DNA of 64,000 nt from Roseomonas marmotae. GTDB lineage: Bacteria; Pseudomonadota; Alphaproteobacteria; Acetobacterales; Acetobacteraceae. Both the position numbers and the translations under genes were made by a program. This document shows positions 8,819 through 17,699 of the stretch, piece after piece. The stretch covers positions 393,501 through 457,500 of the forward strand of contig NZ_CP061091.1 of assembly GCF_017654485.1 (NCBI RefSeq), written 5' to 3'. Every line of letters starts with the position of its first letter. The stretch's first letter is position 1. Below the pieces are notes generated by a model. That model did no database searches and was not told the origin of the DNA. It saw only the letters and a list, made by a program, of their open reading frames with translations.

Positions 8819-9136
8819 TCATGACCAGACCTGCCAGAGCGTTCCCGCGAGCCCTGCCAGGGCGAGCGCCAACCCGCAGCGGCGGTAGTAGCGCAGGGCC
8901 GAGACCTCGCGCGCCCGCGCCTCCGCATCCTCCTCACGGGCCGCCAGCACGGCGCGGCTCCAGGTCGGCACCGTGCCCGAAAGCTCGGCCCGGGTGCAGA
9001 TCAGCGCCGCCAGCAGGCCGAGGATCAGCACCCCAGGAAAGCCCAGCAGCCGCACGACGCCCAGCCCCGCCGCGACCAGGGCCAGGATGCCCAGCCAGCC
9101 GATACCATTGAGGATGCCGCTCGCCGAAGGACGCAT
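8819..9136 (-). CDS. Small integral membrane protein
   Basis: A 105-residue protein with two adjoining hydrophobic segments (residues about 12-50, WLGILALVAAGLGVVRLLG then VLILGLLAALICT), a charged REEDAEARAREVSALRYYRRC stretch, and a third hydrophobic segment at the end. This predicts a three-helix inner-membrane protein. The start at 9136 is chosen because the longer frame has no hydrophobic continuation. It is divergent from the GST gene and probably cotranscribed with the acetyltransferase. No family is recognised. Confidence 0.7.
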   Translation of the reverse strand: MRPSASGILNGIGWLGILALVAAGLGVVRLLGFPGVLILGLLAALICTRAELSGTVPTWSRAVLAAREEDAEARAREVSALRYYRRCGLALALAGLAGTLWQVWS

Positions 9137-9209
9137 GGCCCGATCTCTCGTTGGCGATATCCCGTTTTTGACTCGCCCTGGCGCCGCTCCAGTCGGCAGG
9201 CTGCCGCGC

Positions 9210-9857
9210 ATGGACCGCTACATCCTCTATGGCGACCTCCGCTCCGGCTCCGCCACCGCCGAAATGGCGCTGGCGGAAATCGGCGCGCCGGTGGATCTGC
9301 GGGAGGTGCCGCTGGAAGGCGACCACCAGCTGGCCGAGGATTACCGGCGCATCAACCCCATGGGCCGGGTGCCGACGCTGGTCCTGCCCGACGGCACGGT
9401 GGTGACGGAAAGCCTGGCCATCCTGCTCACCCTGGCCGACCGCCACCCCGAGGCCGGCCTGCTGCCGCCCCCCGGCGATTCCACCCGCGCCCGCGCCCTG
9501 CGCTGGATGACCCTGGCGGCGGGCGAGTTCTACCCGCATGTCACCCGCTCCGATTACCCCCAGCGCTTCAGCGCCGACCCCGCCCATGCCCCCGCCATCC
9601 GCGAGCGGGCACGGCAGATGGGGCGGGAGATCTGGCTGATGGTGGAGCGGGAGGCGGCGCCCGATCCCTTCATCCTCGGCGACCGCTTTTCCCTGGCGGA
9701 TATCTATCTCTCCGTCCTGACACGCTGGCTGGGGGGCGATGAATGGACTCCCCTCCATTGCCCGCGCCTGGACCGGCTGGCCCAGGCGGTGGCGGCGCGG
9801 CCGGGCGCCGGGCCAGTCTGGCGGAAACATTTCTCTGGCGGAAGCATTTCGCCCTGA
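9210..9857 (+). CDS. Glutathione S-transferase family protein
   Basis: A 215-residue cytosolic GST. Residues 1-80 form the thioredoxin-like domain: YILYGDLRSGSATAEMAL with an early Ser region, then NPMGRVPTLVLPDGTVVTES, containing the cis-Pro (VP) and the glutathione-binding ES pair. Residues 90-215 are the helical domain with FSLADIYLSVLTRW, the usual N-capping Asp. The start ATG at 9210 aligns with the family; the open frame upstream is not family-like. A monocistronic detoxification or redox gene is the likely role; substrate unknown. Confidence 0.9.
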   Translation: MDRYILYGDLRSGSATAEMALAEIGAPVDLREVPLEGDHQLAEDYRRINPMGRVPTLVLPDGTVVTESLAILLTLADRHPEAGLLPPPGDSTRARALRWMTLAAGEFYPHVTRSDYPQRFSADPAHAPAIRERARQMGREIWLMVEREAAPDPFILGDRFSLADIYLSVLTRWLGGDEWTPLHCPRLDRLAQAVAARPGAGPVWRKHFSGGSISP

Positions 9858-9883
9858 GCTGAAGCTCCGGGGCGCGGCCTGCC

Positions 9884-10084
9884 TCAGGCCTTTCCCTCGT
9901 CCTTTCCGGGTTCGGCGCGGGGGCTCCGCTTTGGCGGCTCGCCCGCCCATTCATCCGTCACCAGGGCCTGGGCCTCGCTGATCACGTCCAGATCCTTCGC
10001 GGAGGGCGGACGGGGGATATAGCCCCCGGAGGATTCCTCTGCCGTGAAGTCGGCCTTGGGTCCCTCGGGCGGTCTGGCGGTCAT
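9884..10084 (-). CDS. Small hypothetical protein (66 aa)
   Basis: A 66-residue acidic, hydrophilic protein divergent from dinB, with AGGAAG about six bases before the ATG at 10084. The sequence is Pro/Glu/Lys-rich with a short helical centre (KDLDVISEAQALVTDEWAGE) and no signal peptide or membrane segment. It is likely disordered. The same frame stays open far into dinB, which is a base-composition artefact. Coding status is supported by the ribosome site and amino-acid mix only. Confidence 0.5.
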   Translation of the reverse strand: MTARPPEGPKADFTAEESSGGYIPRPPSAKDLDVISEAQALVTDEWAGEPPKRSPRAEPGKDEGKA

Positions 10085-10189
10085 GACACGCTTCCTGTCG
10101 TGTGGATTCTTCCTCCAGAACGCGGCGGCGCGGCGGAAGTTCGCCCGGAACACCCGTTCCCCGCCCCCGCGCCGTGCTATGCTTCCGCC

Positions 10190-11440
10190 ATGCCCATCCT
10201 CTGCCGCGATTGCCTGAGCCTGTCGGAGGTCCCGGCCCCCGCCTGCCCGGCCTGCGGCAGCCGCCGGCGCGTGGCGCATGCGGATCTGGCCAGCCTCACC
10301 ATCGCCCATATTGACTGCGACGCCTTCTTCGCCAGCGTCGAGAAGCGGGACCGGCCGGAGCTGCGGGCCAGGCCGCTGATCGTCGGCGGCGGCAAGCGCG
10401 GGGTGGTGGCGGCCTGCTGCTACATCGCCCGCACCCGTGGCGTTCGCTCCGCCATGCCGATGTTCAAGGCCCTCGCCCTCTGCCCCGATGCCGTGGTGCT
10501 GAAGCCCGAGATGGCCAAATACGCCGAGGCCGGCCGGCGCATCCGCCGGATGATGGAGGAGCTGACGCCGCTGGTGCAGCCGATGTCGATCGACGAGGCG
10601 GTGCTGGACCTCACCGGCACCCAGGCGCTGCACAAGGCCCCGCCCGCCGCCGTGCTGGCGGGCCTCGCGCTGCGGGTGGAGCGCGAGGTGGGCGTCACCA
10701 TCTCCGTCGGCCTCGCCCCCAACCGGCTGCTGGCGAAGCTGGCGGTGGAGCGGGACAAGCCGCGCGGCTTCGCAGTGATCGGCGCTGCCGAGGCCGCCGC
10801 CATCCTGGCGCCGGAGCCGGTGACCGTGTTGCCGGGCGTCGGCCCCGTGCTGGCGCGCAGGCTGGCGGCGCAGGGCTTCTCCACGCTGGGGCAGCTCCAG
10901 GCCCTTTCCCCGCGCGAGGCGGCACAGCGCTTCGGTGAGGACGGGCCGGCGCTGGCCGCCCGCGCGCGCGGCGAGGACAACCGCCCGGTGGACCCGCGCC
11001 GGGAGACCAAGTCCATCAGCGCCGAGACCACCTTCGAGAGCGATACCGCCAGCCTCGCCGCGCTGGAGGCGCCGCTCTGGCGGATGTGCGAGAAGCTGGG
11101 GCGGCGGCTGCGGGAACAGGGCTTCGCCGCCGGCGGCGTGGTGCTGAAGCTGAAGAGCGCCAGCTTCGCCCTGCGGACCCGCCATGCCCGGCTGCATACG
11201 CCGACGCGGCTGCCCGACACGCTCTTCGCCGCCGCGCAGCCGCTGCTGGCGCGGGAGGTGGACGGCACGCCCTACCGGCTGATCGGCATCGGCGCGCAGC
11301 CGCTGGTGGATGGCGCGGGCGCCGACCGGGGCGACCTGCTGGATGCCGAGGCGCCGCGCCGCGCCGCCCGCTGGCAGGCGATCGAGGCGCTGCGCGCAAA
11401 GTTCGGCGAGGACGTGGTGGTGAAGGGGCGCGGGCGCTAA
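10190..11440 (+). CDS. dinB: DNA polymerase IV (Y-family) with N-terminal zinc ribbon
   Basis: Translesion DNA polymerase. Catalytic acidic residues lie in AHIDCDAFFASVE (residues about 42-54) and MSIDEAVLDL. The helix-hairpin-helix region TVLPGVGPVLARRLAAQG and the little-finger domain follow. The first 35 residues carry two CxxC pairs (CRDC and CPAC), a small zinc ribbon absent from E. coli DinB but seen in an alphaproteobacterial DinB group. Length 416 aa. The start is ATG at 10190, since MPILCRDC opens the ribbon. No beta-clamp motif is obvious at the C-terminus (ends FGEDVVVKGRGR). Confidence 0.92.
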   Translation: MPILCRDCLSLSEVPAPACPACGSRRRVAHADLASLTIAHIDCDAFFASVEKRDRPELRARPLIVGGGKRGVVAACCYIARTRGVRSAMPMFKALALCPDAVVLKPEMAKYAEAGRRIRRMMEELTPLVQPMSIDEAVLDLTGTQALHKAPPAAVLAGLALRVEREVGVTISVGLAPNRLLAKLAVERDKPRGFAVIGAAEAAAILAPEPVTVLPGVGPVLARRLAAQGFSTLGQLQALSPREAAQRFGEDGPALAARARGEDNRPVDPRRETKSISAETTFESDTASLAALEAPLWRMCEKLGRRLREQGFAAGGVVLKLKSASFALRTRHARLHTPTRLPDTLFAAAQPLLAREVDGTPYRLIGIGAQPLVDGAGADRGDLLDAEAPRRAARWQAIEALRAKFGEDVVVKGRGR

Positions 11441-11476
11441 TTCTGTTGCGCCGCAGCATCCATCGGAGCGCTTCCC

Positions 11477-12703
11477 ATGCCCGCCACCGCCCCCGCCACC
11501 ACGGCGGCCCCCGCCGAGGCCCAGCTCCAGGCCATGCCGCTCTGGCTGACCCTGCTGCTGGCGACGGCCTGCGGGCTGCTGGTCGCCAATATCTATTATG
11601 CCCAGCCGCTGGTCGGGCCGATCAGCGCCTCCCTGGGCATGAGCCCGGCGGCGGGGGGGCTGATCGTGACCCTGGCCCAGGCTGGCTATGGGCTGGGCCT
11701 GCTGCTGCTGGTGCCGCTGGGCGACCTGGTCGAGAACCGCCGGCTGGTGGCCGGCATCGTCGCCGCCTGCGCGGCCGCGCTGGCCGTGGCCGCCCTCTCC
11801 CACTCCGCCACGATCTTCCTGCTGGCCTCGTTGGCCATCGGGGCCTGCGCCGTGGCGGCGCAGATCCTGGTGCCCTATGCGGCGCATCTGGCGCCCGAGG
11901 CGCTGCGCGGCCGCGTGGTTGGCAATGTCATGAGCGGGCTGCTGCTGGGCATCATGCTGGCGCGGCCGGCCTCCAGCCTCATCACCAGCATCGCCGGCTG
12001 GCACGCGGTCTATGCGCTCTCCGCCCTGGCCATGGCGGTGCTGGCCATCGCGCTCTGGCGGCTGCTGCCACAGCGGCGCCCGCAGGCGGGGCTGGGCTAT
12101 GGCGGGCTGCTCTCCTCCATGGCGCGGCTCTGGGCGGGCCAGCCCGTGCTGCGGCAGCGCGCCATCTGCCATGCCGGGCTCTTCGGCGCCTTCAGCCTGT
12201 TCTGGACCACGGTGCCGCTGCATCTGGCGGAGGGCTTCGGCCTGACCCAGCGCGGCATCGCCCTCTTCGCCCTGGCGGGCGTGGCGGGGGCGGTGGTGGC
12301 GCCGCTGGCGGGGCGGCTGGCCGATGCGGGGCAGGCGCGGCCGGGCCTGGCGCGGGGCGGCATGCTGCTGGCCCTGGCGCTGGGCGCGGCATCCTTCCCC
12401 CTCTCCCGGGCCGGCGGCATCGGCGGCTGGGCGGGACTGGGGGTGCTGGTGCTGGCGGCCATCCTGCTGGACGCGGCGGTGACGCTGAACCTCATCCTCT
12501 CCCAGCGCGCCGTCTTCGCGCTGGGGGATGCCGTCCGCAGCCGGGTGAACGGGCTGTTCATGGCGGTCTTCTTCGTCGGCGGCGCGCTGGGCTCGGCGCT
12601 GGGCGGCTGGGCCATCGCGCGCGGCGGCTGGACGCTGGCCTGCTGGGTGGGCTGCGCCCTGCCGGGGGCGGCGCTGCTCTATGCCCTGGCGCGGCGGCGC
12701 TGA
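11477..12703 (+). CDS. MFS transporter (drug/metabolite exporter type)
   Basis: A 408-residue inner-membrane protein with about 12 hydrophobic segments. The loop after TM2 carries motif A (GDLVENRR, residues 82-89), and PLVGPISASLGMS opens TM2 as in DHA1-type exporters. The N-terminus is Ala/Thr/Pro-rich and cytoplasmic. It lies 36 bases after dinB but has its own GGAGCG near the ATG. Proton-driven export of small molecules is the family expectation. No regulator lies beside it to suggest a substrate. Confidence 0.88.
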   Translation: MPATAPATTAAPAEAQLQAMPLWLTLLLATACGLLVANIYYAQPLVGPISASLGMSPAAGGLIVTLAQAGYGLGLLLLVPLGDLVENRRLVAGIVAACAAALAVAALSHSATIFLLASLAIGACAVAAQILVPYAAHLAPEALRGRVVGNVMSGLLLGIMLARPASSLITSIAGWHAVYALSALAMAVLAIALWRLLPQRRPQAGLGYGGLLSSMARLWAGQPVLRQRAICHAGLFGAFSLFWTTVPLHLAEGFGLTQRGIALFALAGVAGAVVAPLAGRLADAGQARPGLARGGMLLALALGAASFPLSRAGGIGGWAGLGVLVLAAILLDAAVTLNLILSQRAVFALGDAVRSRVNGLFMAVFFVGGALGSALGGWAIARGGWTLACWVGCALPGAALLYALARRR

Positions 12704-12780
12704 AACCCGCCGGGCCCCTCATGGATTGAGCCAGACTGCCGCGAAAGCGCCATGACGCCGCGGCCCTGAGGTGAGCGTCC

Positions 12781-14001
12781 ATGCGGAGCATCCTTCCCCG
12801 CCTGCTGCTGGCCTGCGCCCTGCTGGCCACCCCGGCCCTGGCCGCACAGAGGCCAGACTCCCGCCTGGGCGATGGCGGGGTTTCCGCCTTCTACGACTGG
12901 CCCGGCCCCGTCCCCGCCACGCCCGGCACACTCCTGCGGACGGAGGAACTGCCGCCGGAGATGCTGCCGGAGGGCGCGGCGCGGGGCCTTCGCATCCTCT
13001 ACAGCTCCACCGACGGGCTGGACGGGCATTCCCCCGTCGTCTCCTCCGGCGCGGTCTTCCTGCCCCGGGGCGCGCCGCCGCCGGGCGGCTGGCCGCTGCT
13101 GGCCTGGGGGCATGGGACCGTCGGCACGGCCGATGTCTGCGCGCCTTCCTGGACCGGCTCCTCCGCGCGCGACGGCGGCTATCTCGGCGGCTGGCTGGCG
13201 CGGGGCTATGCCATCGTCGCCCCGGACTACCAGGGCCTCGGCACCGCCGGGGGGCATCCCTATCTGGCGACGCGCCCGGCGGCGCGCAGCGTGCTGGATG
13301 CCATCCGCGCCGTGCAACGGCAGGGGCTGGCGGGGCGGCGGACCATGCTGGCCGGCCAGTCCCAGGGCGCGGGCGCGGTGGTGGCCGCCGCCGCCCATGC
13401 GCCGGACTATGCGCCGGAGCTGGAGATTCGCGGCACGGTGGCGACCGGCACGCCCTATTTCCCCGGCTATGCCCCGCCGCCCGACCCGCGCGTGCATGCG
13501 GCCGACGTGAACGCGCCGGGCTTCGGCTATGCGCTGCTGATCCTCTCCCTGCTGGAGCAGGCGGAGCCCGGCTTCCGCATCGAGGATTACGTGACGCAGG
13601 ATGCCATGCCGGTGATCCGCGCCGGCGCCACCGGCTGCCTGGGCGAGATGATGCGGGCCGCCTTCCGCGCGCGGCTGCGCTTCGAGACCACCTTCCGGCA
13701 GGACCCGACCCCCGCCTTCACCCGCGCTTATCCGCTGCTGACCTATGGCCGGCTGGATCTGCCGCAGCCGCTCTTCCTGGGCATCGGCGGGGCGGACCGG
13801 GATGTCCCGCCCGAGGATCAGCAGCGCCTCTTCGCCGATGCCTGCCGCGCCGGGACACGGGTGGAGGCGCATCTCTATCCCGGCCTCGGCCACTCGGCCG
13901 CGCTGCCGGGCTCGCAGCGCGATGCCTTCGCCTTCGCGGACAGGGTCATGGCGGGCGGGGCGGTGGCCGGGAATTGCGGGGCGATCGCGGTGGAGCGGTA
14001 A
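12781..14001 (+). CDS. Secreted lipase-like alpha/beta hydrolase
   Basis: A 406-residue exported hydrolase. Residues 1-22 are a Sec signal peptide ending PALAAQ. The mature part is an alpha/beta hydrolase of the secretory-lipase (LIP) type: AWGHGTVG oxyanion region near 108-115, nucleophile elbow GQSQG with Ser194, an Asp in GADRDVPPEDQ and a His in GLGHSAALPG near the C-terminus. Several Cys residues may form disulfides. Close relatives hydrolyse triacylglycerols or short esters; the substrate here is unknown. It stands alone after the MFS gene. Confidence 0.82.
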   Translation: MRSILPRLLLACALLATPALAAQRPDSRLGDGGVSAFYDWPGPVPATPGTLLRTEELPPEMLPEGAARGLRILYSSTDGLDGHSPVVSSGAVFLPRGAPPPGGWPLLAWGHGTVGTADVCAPSWTGSSARDGGYLGGWLARGYAIVAPDYQGLGTAGGHPYLATRPAARSVLDAIRAVQRQGLAGRRTMLAGQSQGAGAVVAAAAHAPDYAPELEIRGTVATGTPYFPGYAPPPDPRVHAADVNAPGFGYALLILSLLEQAEPGFRIEDYVTQDAMPVIRAGATGCLGEMMRAAFRARLRFETTFRQDPTPAFTRAYPLLTYGRLDLPQPLFLGIGGADRDVPPEDQQRLFADACRAGTRVEAHLYPGLGHSAALPGSQRDAFAFADRVMAGGAVAGNCGAIAVER

Positions 14002-14004
14002 GCC

Positions 14005-14556
14005 CTAGCCCTTCACCCGCGCCGGATTGCCGAAGGCTGTGGCGCCTGCCGGCACGTCCCGCGTCACGACGCTGCCCGCGCCGATCACCGCGTCGTCGCC
14101 GATGGTCACGCCGGGCAGGATGAGGGCGCCGCCGCCGATCCAGACATTGCGGCCGATATGGATGGGCCGGCCGAATTCCAACCCGGCATCGCGCGTCTCC
14201 GCATCGCGCGGATGGTCGGCGGTCAGGATCTGCACGCCCGGCCCGATCTGCGTCTTGTCGCCGATGCTCACGGCCACGACATCCAGGATGACGCAGTTGA
14301 AGTTCAGGAAGACGCCGTCGCCCAGGCGGATGTTGTAGCCATAGTCGCAATGGAAGGGCGGGCGGACCACCGCGCCCTCCCCCACCGCGCCCAGCAATTC
14401 CCGCAGCGCGGCGCGGCGCGTGGCGGGCGGCGCCGCGAGCATCGCGTTGTAGCGCGCCATCCAGGCCCGCGCCGCCGTGGCGTCGGCCTGCAATTCGGCA
14501 TCCCCGGCGTCATACAGCTCGCCCGCCAGCATCTTCTGTTTTTCCGTGCGTGCCAC
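14005..14556 (-). CDS. Sugar O-acetyltransferase (maltose/galactoside acetyltransferase family)
   Basis: A 183-residue left-handed beta-helix acetyltransferase of the Maa/LacA/NodL family, using acetyl-CoA on sugar hydroxyls. The N-terminal Mac domain is clear (EKQKMLAGELYDAGDAEL, residues 5-22). Hexapeptide repeats run from about 85 onward (IGDKTQIGPGVQI, IGRNVWIGGGALILPGVTIG). The catalytic His is in HPRDAETRD. Ends with NPARVKG, as usual. Convergent with the lipase gene (3-base gap). Sugar specificity is not visible. Confidence 0.9.
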   Translation of the reverse strand: MARTEKQKMLAGELYDAGDAELQADATAARAWMARYNAMLAAPPATRRAALRELLGAVGEGAVVRPPFHCDYGYNIRLGDGVFLNFNCVILDVVAVSIGDKTQIGPGVQILTADHPRDAETRDAGLEFGRPIHIGRNVWIGGGALILPGVTIGDDAVIGAGSVVTRDVPAGATAFGNPARVKG

Positions 14557-14742
14557 GCGCCTCTCCCGGCTTCCCTGTTCCGGAAGGGCTAGCAGAGGCG
14601 CGCCGGAAAAGGGAGCGACGACGGGATCACCCCGCCGCGAGAGAACCGGCCCGGCGCGGGCCGTTGCCCGGCACTTGCACAGCTACTTGTGCGCCACCGC
14701 CGCCCGCGCTCTCATCGGCCAGGCGAAGGGAGAGGAAGCCGC

Positions 14743-15900
14743 ATGAGCCAGGACCGGGAGGCCCTCTGGGCGGAGCTGCGCGGCTGGCGCCAGGACTTCC
14801 ACCGCCATCCCGAATTCGGCTTCGAGGAACGGCGCACCAGCCGGCTGGTGGCGGAACGCCTGCGCGGCTTCGGGCTGGAGGTGGCGGAAGCGGTCGGCGG
14901 CACCGGGGTGGTGGGGACGCTGCGGCGCGGCAATGGCCAGCGCGCCATCGCGCTGCGGGCCGACATGGACGCGCTGCGCATCCCCGAGCAGGGGGAGCCG
15001 CCCTACCGGTCCCGGACGCCGGGCGTGATGCATGCCTGCGGCCATGACGGCCATACCACCATGCTGCTGGGCGCGGCGAGGCTGCTGGCGGAAGAGGGCG
15101 GCTTCGACGGCACCATCCATTTCCTGTTCCAGCCGGCCGAGGAATGGGGCAAGGGCGCCCAGGCCATGCTGGATGACGGGCTGCTGCGGCGCTTCCCATT
15201 TCAGGAGATCTACGGGCTGCACAATGCCCCTGGCCTGCCCCTCGGCCATCTGGAGGCGCGGCCCGGCCCGGCCATGTCGGCCGAGGATAATTTCGAGATC
15301 ATCCTGCGCGGCCTCGGCGGCCATGCCGCGCGGCCGCAGGCGGGGCGGGAGGTGCTGGTGGCCGCCTGCGCGCTGGTGGTGAATTTACAGACCATCGTCT
15401 CCCGCCGGCTGGACCCGACCGAGGCGGCGGTGGTCTCGGTGACGGAGCTGCTGACGGATGGCACGCGCAATGCCCTGCCGGGCCTGGCGCGGGTACTGGG
15501 CGATGCGCGCAGCTTCCGCCCGGAGGTCAGCGCGGCGATCGAGGCCGAGATGCGCCGCATCGCCGCCGGCACCGCCACCGCCCATGGGCTGGAGGCGGAG
15601 GTGACCTATACGCGCGAATTCATCCCGCTGATCAATGACGCCGACGCCACGCGGTCGGTGCTGGCGGCGGCGCGCGAGGCGCTGGGCGAGGCGCGGGTGC
15701 GGGAGAGCGGCGCGCCCATGACCGCATCCGAGGATTTCGCGCGCTTCCTGGCGCATGCGCCGGGCTGCTTCGCCTTCCTCGGCAATGGCGAGGATTCAGT
15801 GCCGCTGCACAATCCCCGCTATGATTTCAACGACGCCGCCATCCCGCATGGCGTGCGCTTCTTCCGCGCCCTGGCCCGCCAGCGGCTGCCGGCGGGCTAA
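14743..15900 (+). CDS. M20 family amidohydrolase (aminoacylase/hippurate hydrolase type)
   Basis: A 385-residue metalloenzyme that cleaves N-acyl amino acids or related amides. Metal-site motifs are intact: LRADMDALRIPE, HACGHDGHTTMLLG and FLFQPAEEWGKGA; the dimerisation domain follows (about 180-290) and the final ligand is in NPRYDFND. GAGAGGAAG lies a few bases before the ATG at 14743. No signal peptide, so cytoplasmic. It is convergent with the aldolase gene. Which acyl amino acid is used is unknown. Confidence 0.9.
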   Translation: MSQDREALWAELRGWRQDFHRHPEFGFEERRTSRLVAERLRGFGLEVAEAVGGTGVVGTLRRGNGQRAIALRADMDALRIPEQGEPPYRSRTPGVMHACGHDGHTTMLLGAARLLAEEGGFDGTIHFLFQPAEEWGKGAQAMLDDGLLRRFPFQEIYGLHNAPGLPLGHLEARPGPAMSAEDNFEIILRGLGGHAARPQAGREVLVAACALVVNLQTIVSRRLDPTEAAVVSVTELLTDGTRNALPGLARVLGDARSFRPEVSAAIEAEMRRIAAGTATAHGLEAEVTYTREFIPLINDADATRSVLAAAREALGEARVRESGAPMTASEDFARFLAHAPGCFAFLGNGEDSVPLHNPRYDFNDAAIPHGVRFFRALARQRLPAG

Positions 15901-15912
15901 GGGCCGCGGGTC

Positions 15913-16674
15913 CTACTTCCCGCGCATCACCGCCACGTCGCGGATCGCGCCGGTGGCGACCAGGGCGGCGTCATTGCTGCAGGTGACCAGGCGGAAGCCG
16001 CGGTCGACCATGGTGCGCGCGTATTCCGGCGTGCCGTTATGGATGCCGGCGATGAGGCCGCGCTTGCGCGTCTCGGCCAGCAGGCGGTCGTAGATGGCCA
16101 GGATCTCCGGCTCCTGCCGGTCCAGCCGCGGCTCGAAGCCGAGGGAGAGGCCGAGGTCGGAGGGGCCGATATAGGCGCCGTCGATGCCCGGCACGTCCAG
16201 GATGGCCTCCAGGTTGTCGAGCGCCTGGCGGGTCTCGATCATCGGGATGACGGCGATATCCTCGTTCGCCGTGGCGAAATAGCCGCCGCCCTGGCCATAG
16301 ATGGCGGCGCGGATCGGGCCGAAGGAGCGCGCGCCCAGCGGCGGATAGCGGCAGGCGGCGACCAGGGCGCGGGCTTCCTCCGCCGTGTTCACCATCGGGC
16401 AGATCAGGCCCATGGCGCCGGCATCCAGCACCTTGCCGATGATCCCCGGCTCGTTCCAGGGCACGCGCACAAACGGCACCACCGGATGAGCCTGGATGGC
16501 CTGGAAGCAGGCGACGACGGAGAGGTAGTCCTGGACGCCGTGCTGCATGTCCACGGTCAGGCTGTCGAAGCCACCCTTGGCCATCATCTCCGCACTGAAG
16601 GCCGAAGGGATGGAGAGCCACCCATTCACCACCGCGCGGCCTGCGCGCCACGCGTCCTTTACCGGGTTCGGCAT
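15913..16674 (-). CDS. HpcH/HpaI family aldolase
   Basis: A 253-residue class II (metal-dependent) aldolase of the 2,4-dihydroxyhept-2-ene-1,7-dioate aldolase family, releasing pyruvate or a related keto acid. Seen: FDSLTVDMQHGVQDY (catalytic His/Asp region), RVPWNEPGIIGKVLDAGAMGLICPMV, PMIETRQALDNL (metal Glu) and DGAYIGPSDLGLSLG (metal Asp). No other degradation gene of the homoprotocatechuate pathway is nearby, so the natural substrate is uncertain. Start ATG at 16674 with MPNPVKDAWRAG, typical of the family. Confidence 0.9.
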   Translation of the reverse strand: MPNPVKDAWRAGRAVVNGWLSIPSAFSAEMMAKGGFDSLTVDMQHGVQDYLSVVACFQAIQAHPVVPFVRVPWNEPGIIGKVLDAGAMGLICPMVNTAEEARALVAACRYPPLGARSFGPIRAAIYGQGGGYFATANEDIAVIPMIETRQALDNLEAILDVPGIDGAYIGPSDLGLSLGFEPRLDRQEPEILAIYDRLLAETRKRGLIAGIHNGTPEYARTMVDRGFRLVTCSNDAALVATGAIRDVAVMRGK

Positions 16675-16806
16675 GCTTCTGACGTCCTCTTGCTTGCCCG
16701 CCGCATCCCGCGCCGGGTTCGGGAAACGCTAGGCTTGCCTTGGATGAGCGTCAACGCGGGCGCGCCCCCCTGGCCAGCCGCGCATGGCGGGCGTAGCCTT
16801 CGCGCC

Positions 16807-17667
16807 ATGTCACATTGGCGCGTCGTCTCCGAAACGGGGCTGCTCAGGGAAGTGCTGGTCTGCCCGCCTGACCACTACCGCTGGCTGCCCACCAATACCA
16901 TCGCCCGCCACACCCTGGCCGAGAGCCGGCAAGGCCCGGCCCCGCACCATCTCGCCGCCCAGCATGCCGAGCTGGTGGCGGCCATGGAGCAGGCAGGCGT
17001 GATGGTGCATCGCCTGCGGCCCGAGCCGCACCTGCCCTACATGGTCTATACCCGCGACAGCGTGGTGGCGACGCATCGCGGCCCCGTGCTCTGCCAGCTG
17101 GAGCGGCCGCAGCGTCGGGGCGAATATGCGGGGCTCATCGACTTCCACGAGGCCGCGGGCAGCCGCTTCTGGCGCAAGTCCAGCGCCGGCACGCTGGAGG
17201 GCGGCGATATCCACATCATCCGTCCCGGCCTCGCCGTCATCGGGCATTCCGGCGGCCGCACGGACGAGGCGGGGGCGGAGCAGCTGGCCGGCTGGCTGCG
17301 CGAGGAGGGCTGGGAGGTCCGGCTCGAGCCCTTCGACGAGCATTTCCTGCATCTCGACGTGCTCTTCTGCATGGCCGCGCCCGGCCTCGCCGTCGCCTGC
17401 CTGGATGTGCTGGAGCCCGGCTTCGTCGCCTGGCTGCGCGGGCATGGCATCCGCTGCCTGCCGGTCAGCTATCGCGATGTCATGAACCTCGGCTGCAACA
17501 TCCTGGCGCTGGGCGAGGGCCGCGTGGTATCGGCGCGCGGCAGTGCGGCGCTGAACGCCGCATTGCGGGCCGAGGGCCTGACGGTGCTCGACCCCGAATT
17601 GTCGCTGTTCACGCTTGGCGGCGGCGGCCCCCATTGTCTGACATGCCCGCTCTCGCGGGACGCCTGA
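16807..17667 (+). CDS. Dimethylarginine dimethylaminohydrolase-like (guanidino-group modifying) enzyme
   Basis: A 286-residue pentein-fold protein resembling DDAH, which hydrolyses methylarginines to citrulline. Visible active-site pieces: YTRDS (81-85), LEGGD (130-134), HLD with His182/Asp184, and the likely nucleophile Cys277 in a PHCLTCPL tail. The start ATG at 16807 gives a normal length; the longer open frame before it overlaps the aldolase on the other strand. It precedes the FAD dehydrogenase by 32 bases and may share a transcript. Arginine deiminase or amidinotransferase activity cannot be excluded. Confidence 0.82.
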   Translation: MSHWRVVSETGLLREVLVCPPDHYRWLPTNTIARHTLAESRQGPAPHHLAAQHAELVAAMEQAGVMVHRLRPEPHLPYMVYTRDSVVATHRGPVLCQLERPQRRGEYAGLIDFHEAAGSRFWRKSSAGTLEGGDIHIIRPGLAVIGHSGGRTDEAGAEQLAGWLREEGWEVRLEPFDEHFLHLDVLFCMAAPGLAVACLDVLEPGFVAWLRGHGIRCLPVSYRDVMNLGCNILALGEGRVVSARGSAALNAALRAEGLTVLDPELSLFTLGGGGPHCLTCPLSRDA

Positions 17668-17699
17668 CCCGCCCCTGATCCGCGGGGAGAGGAAATCCC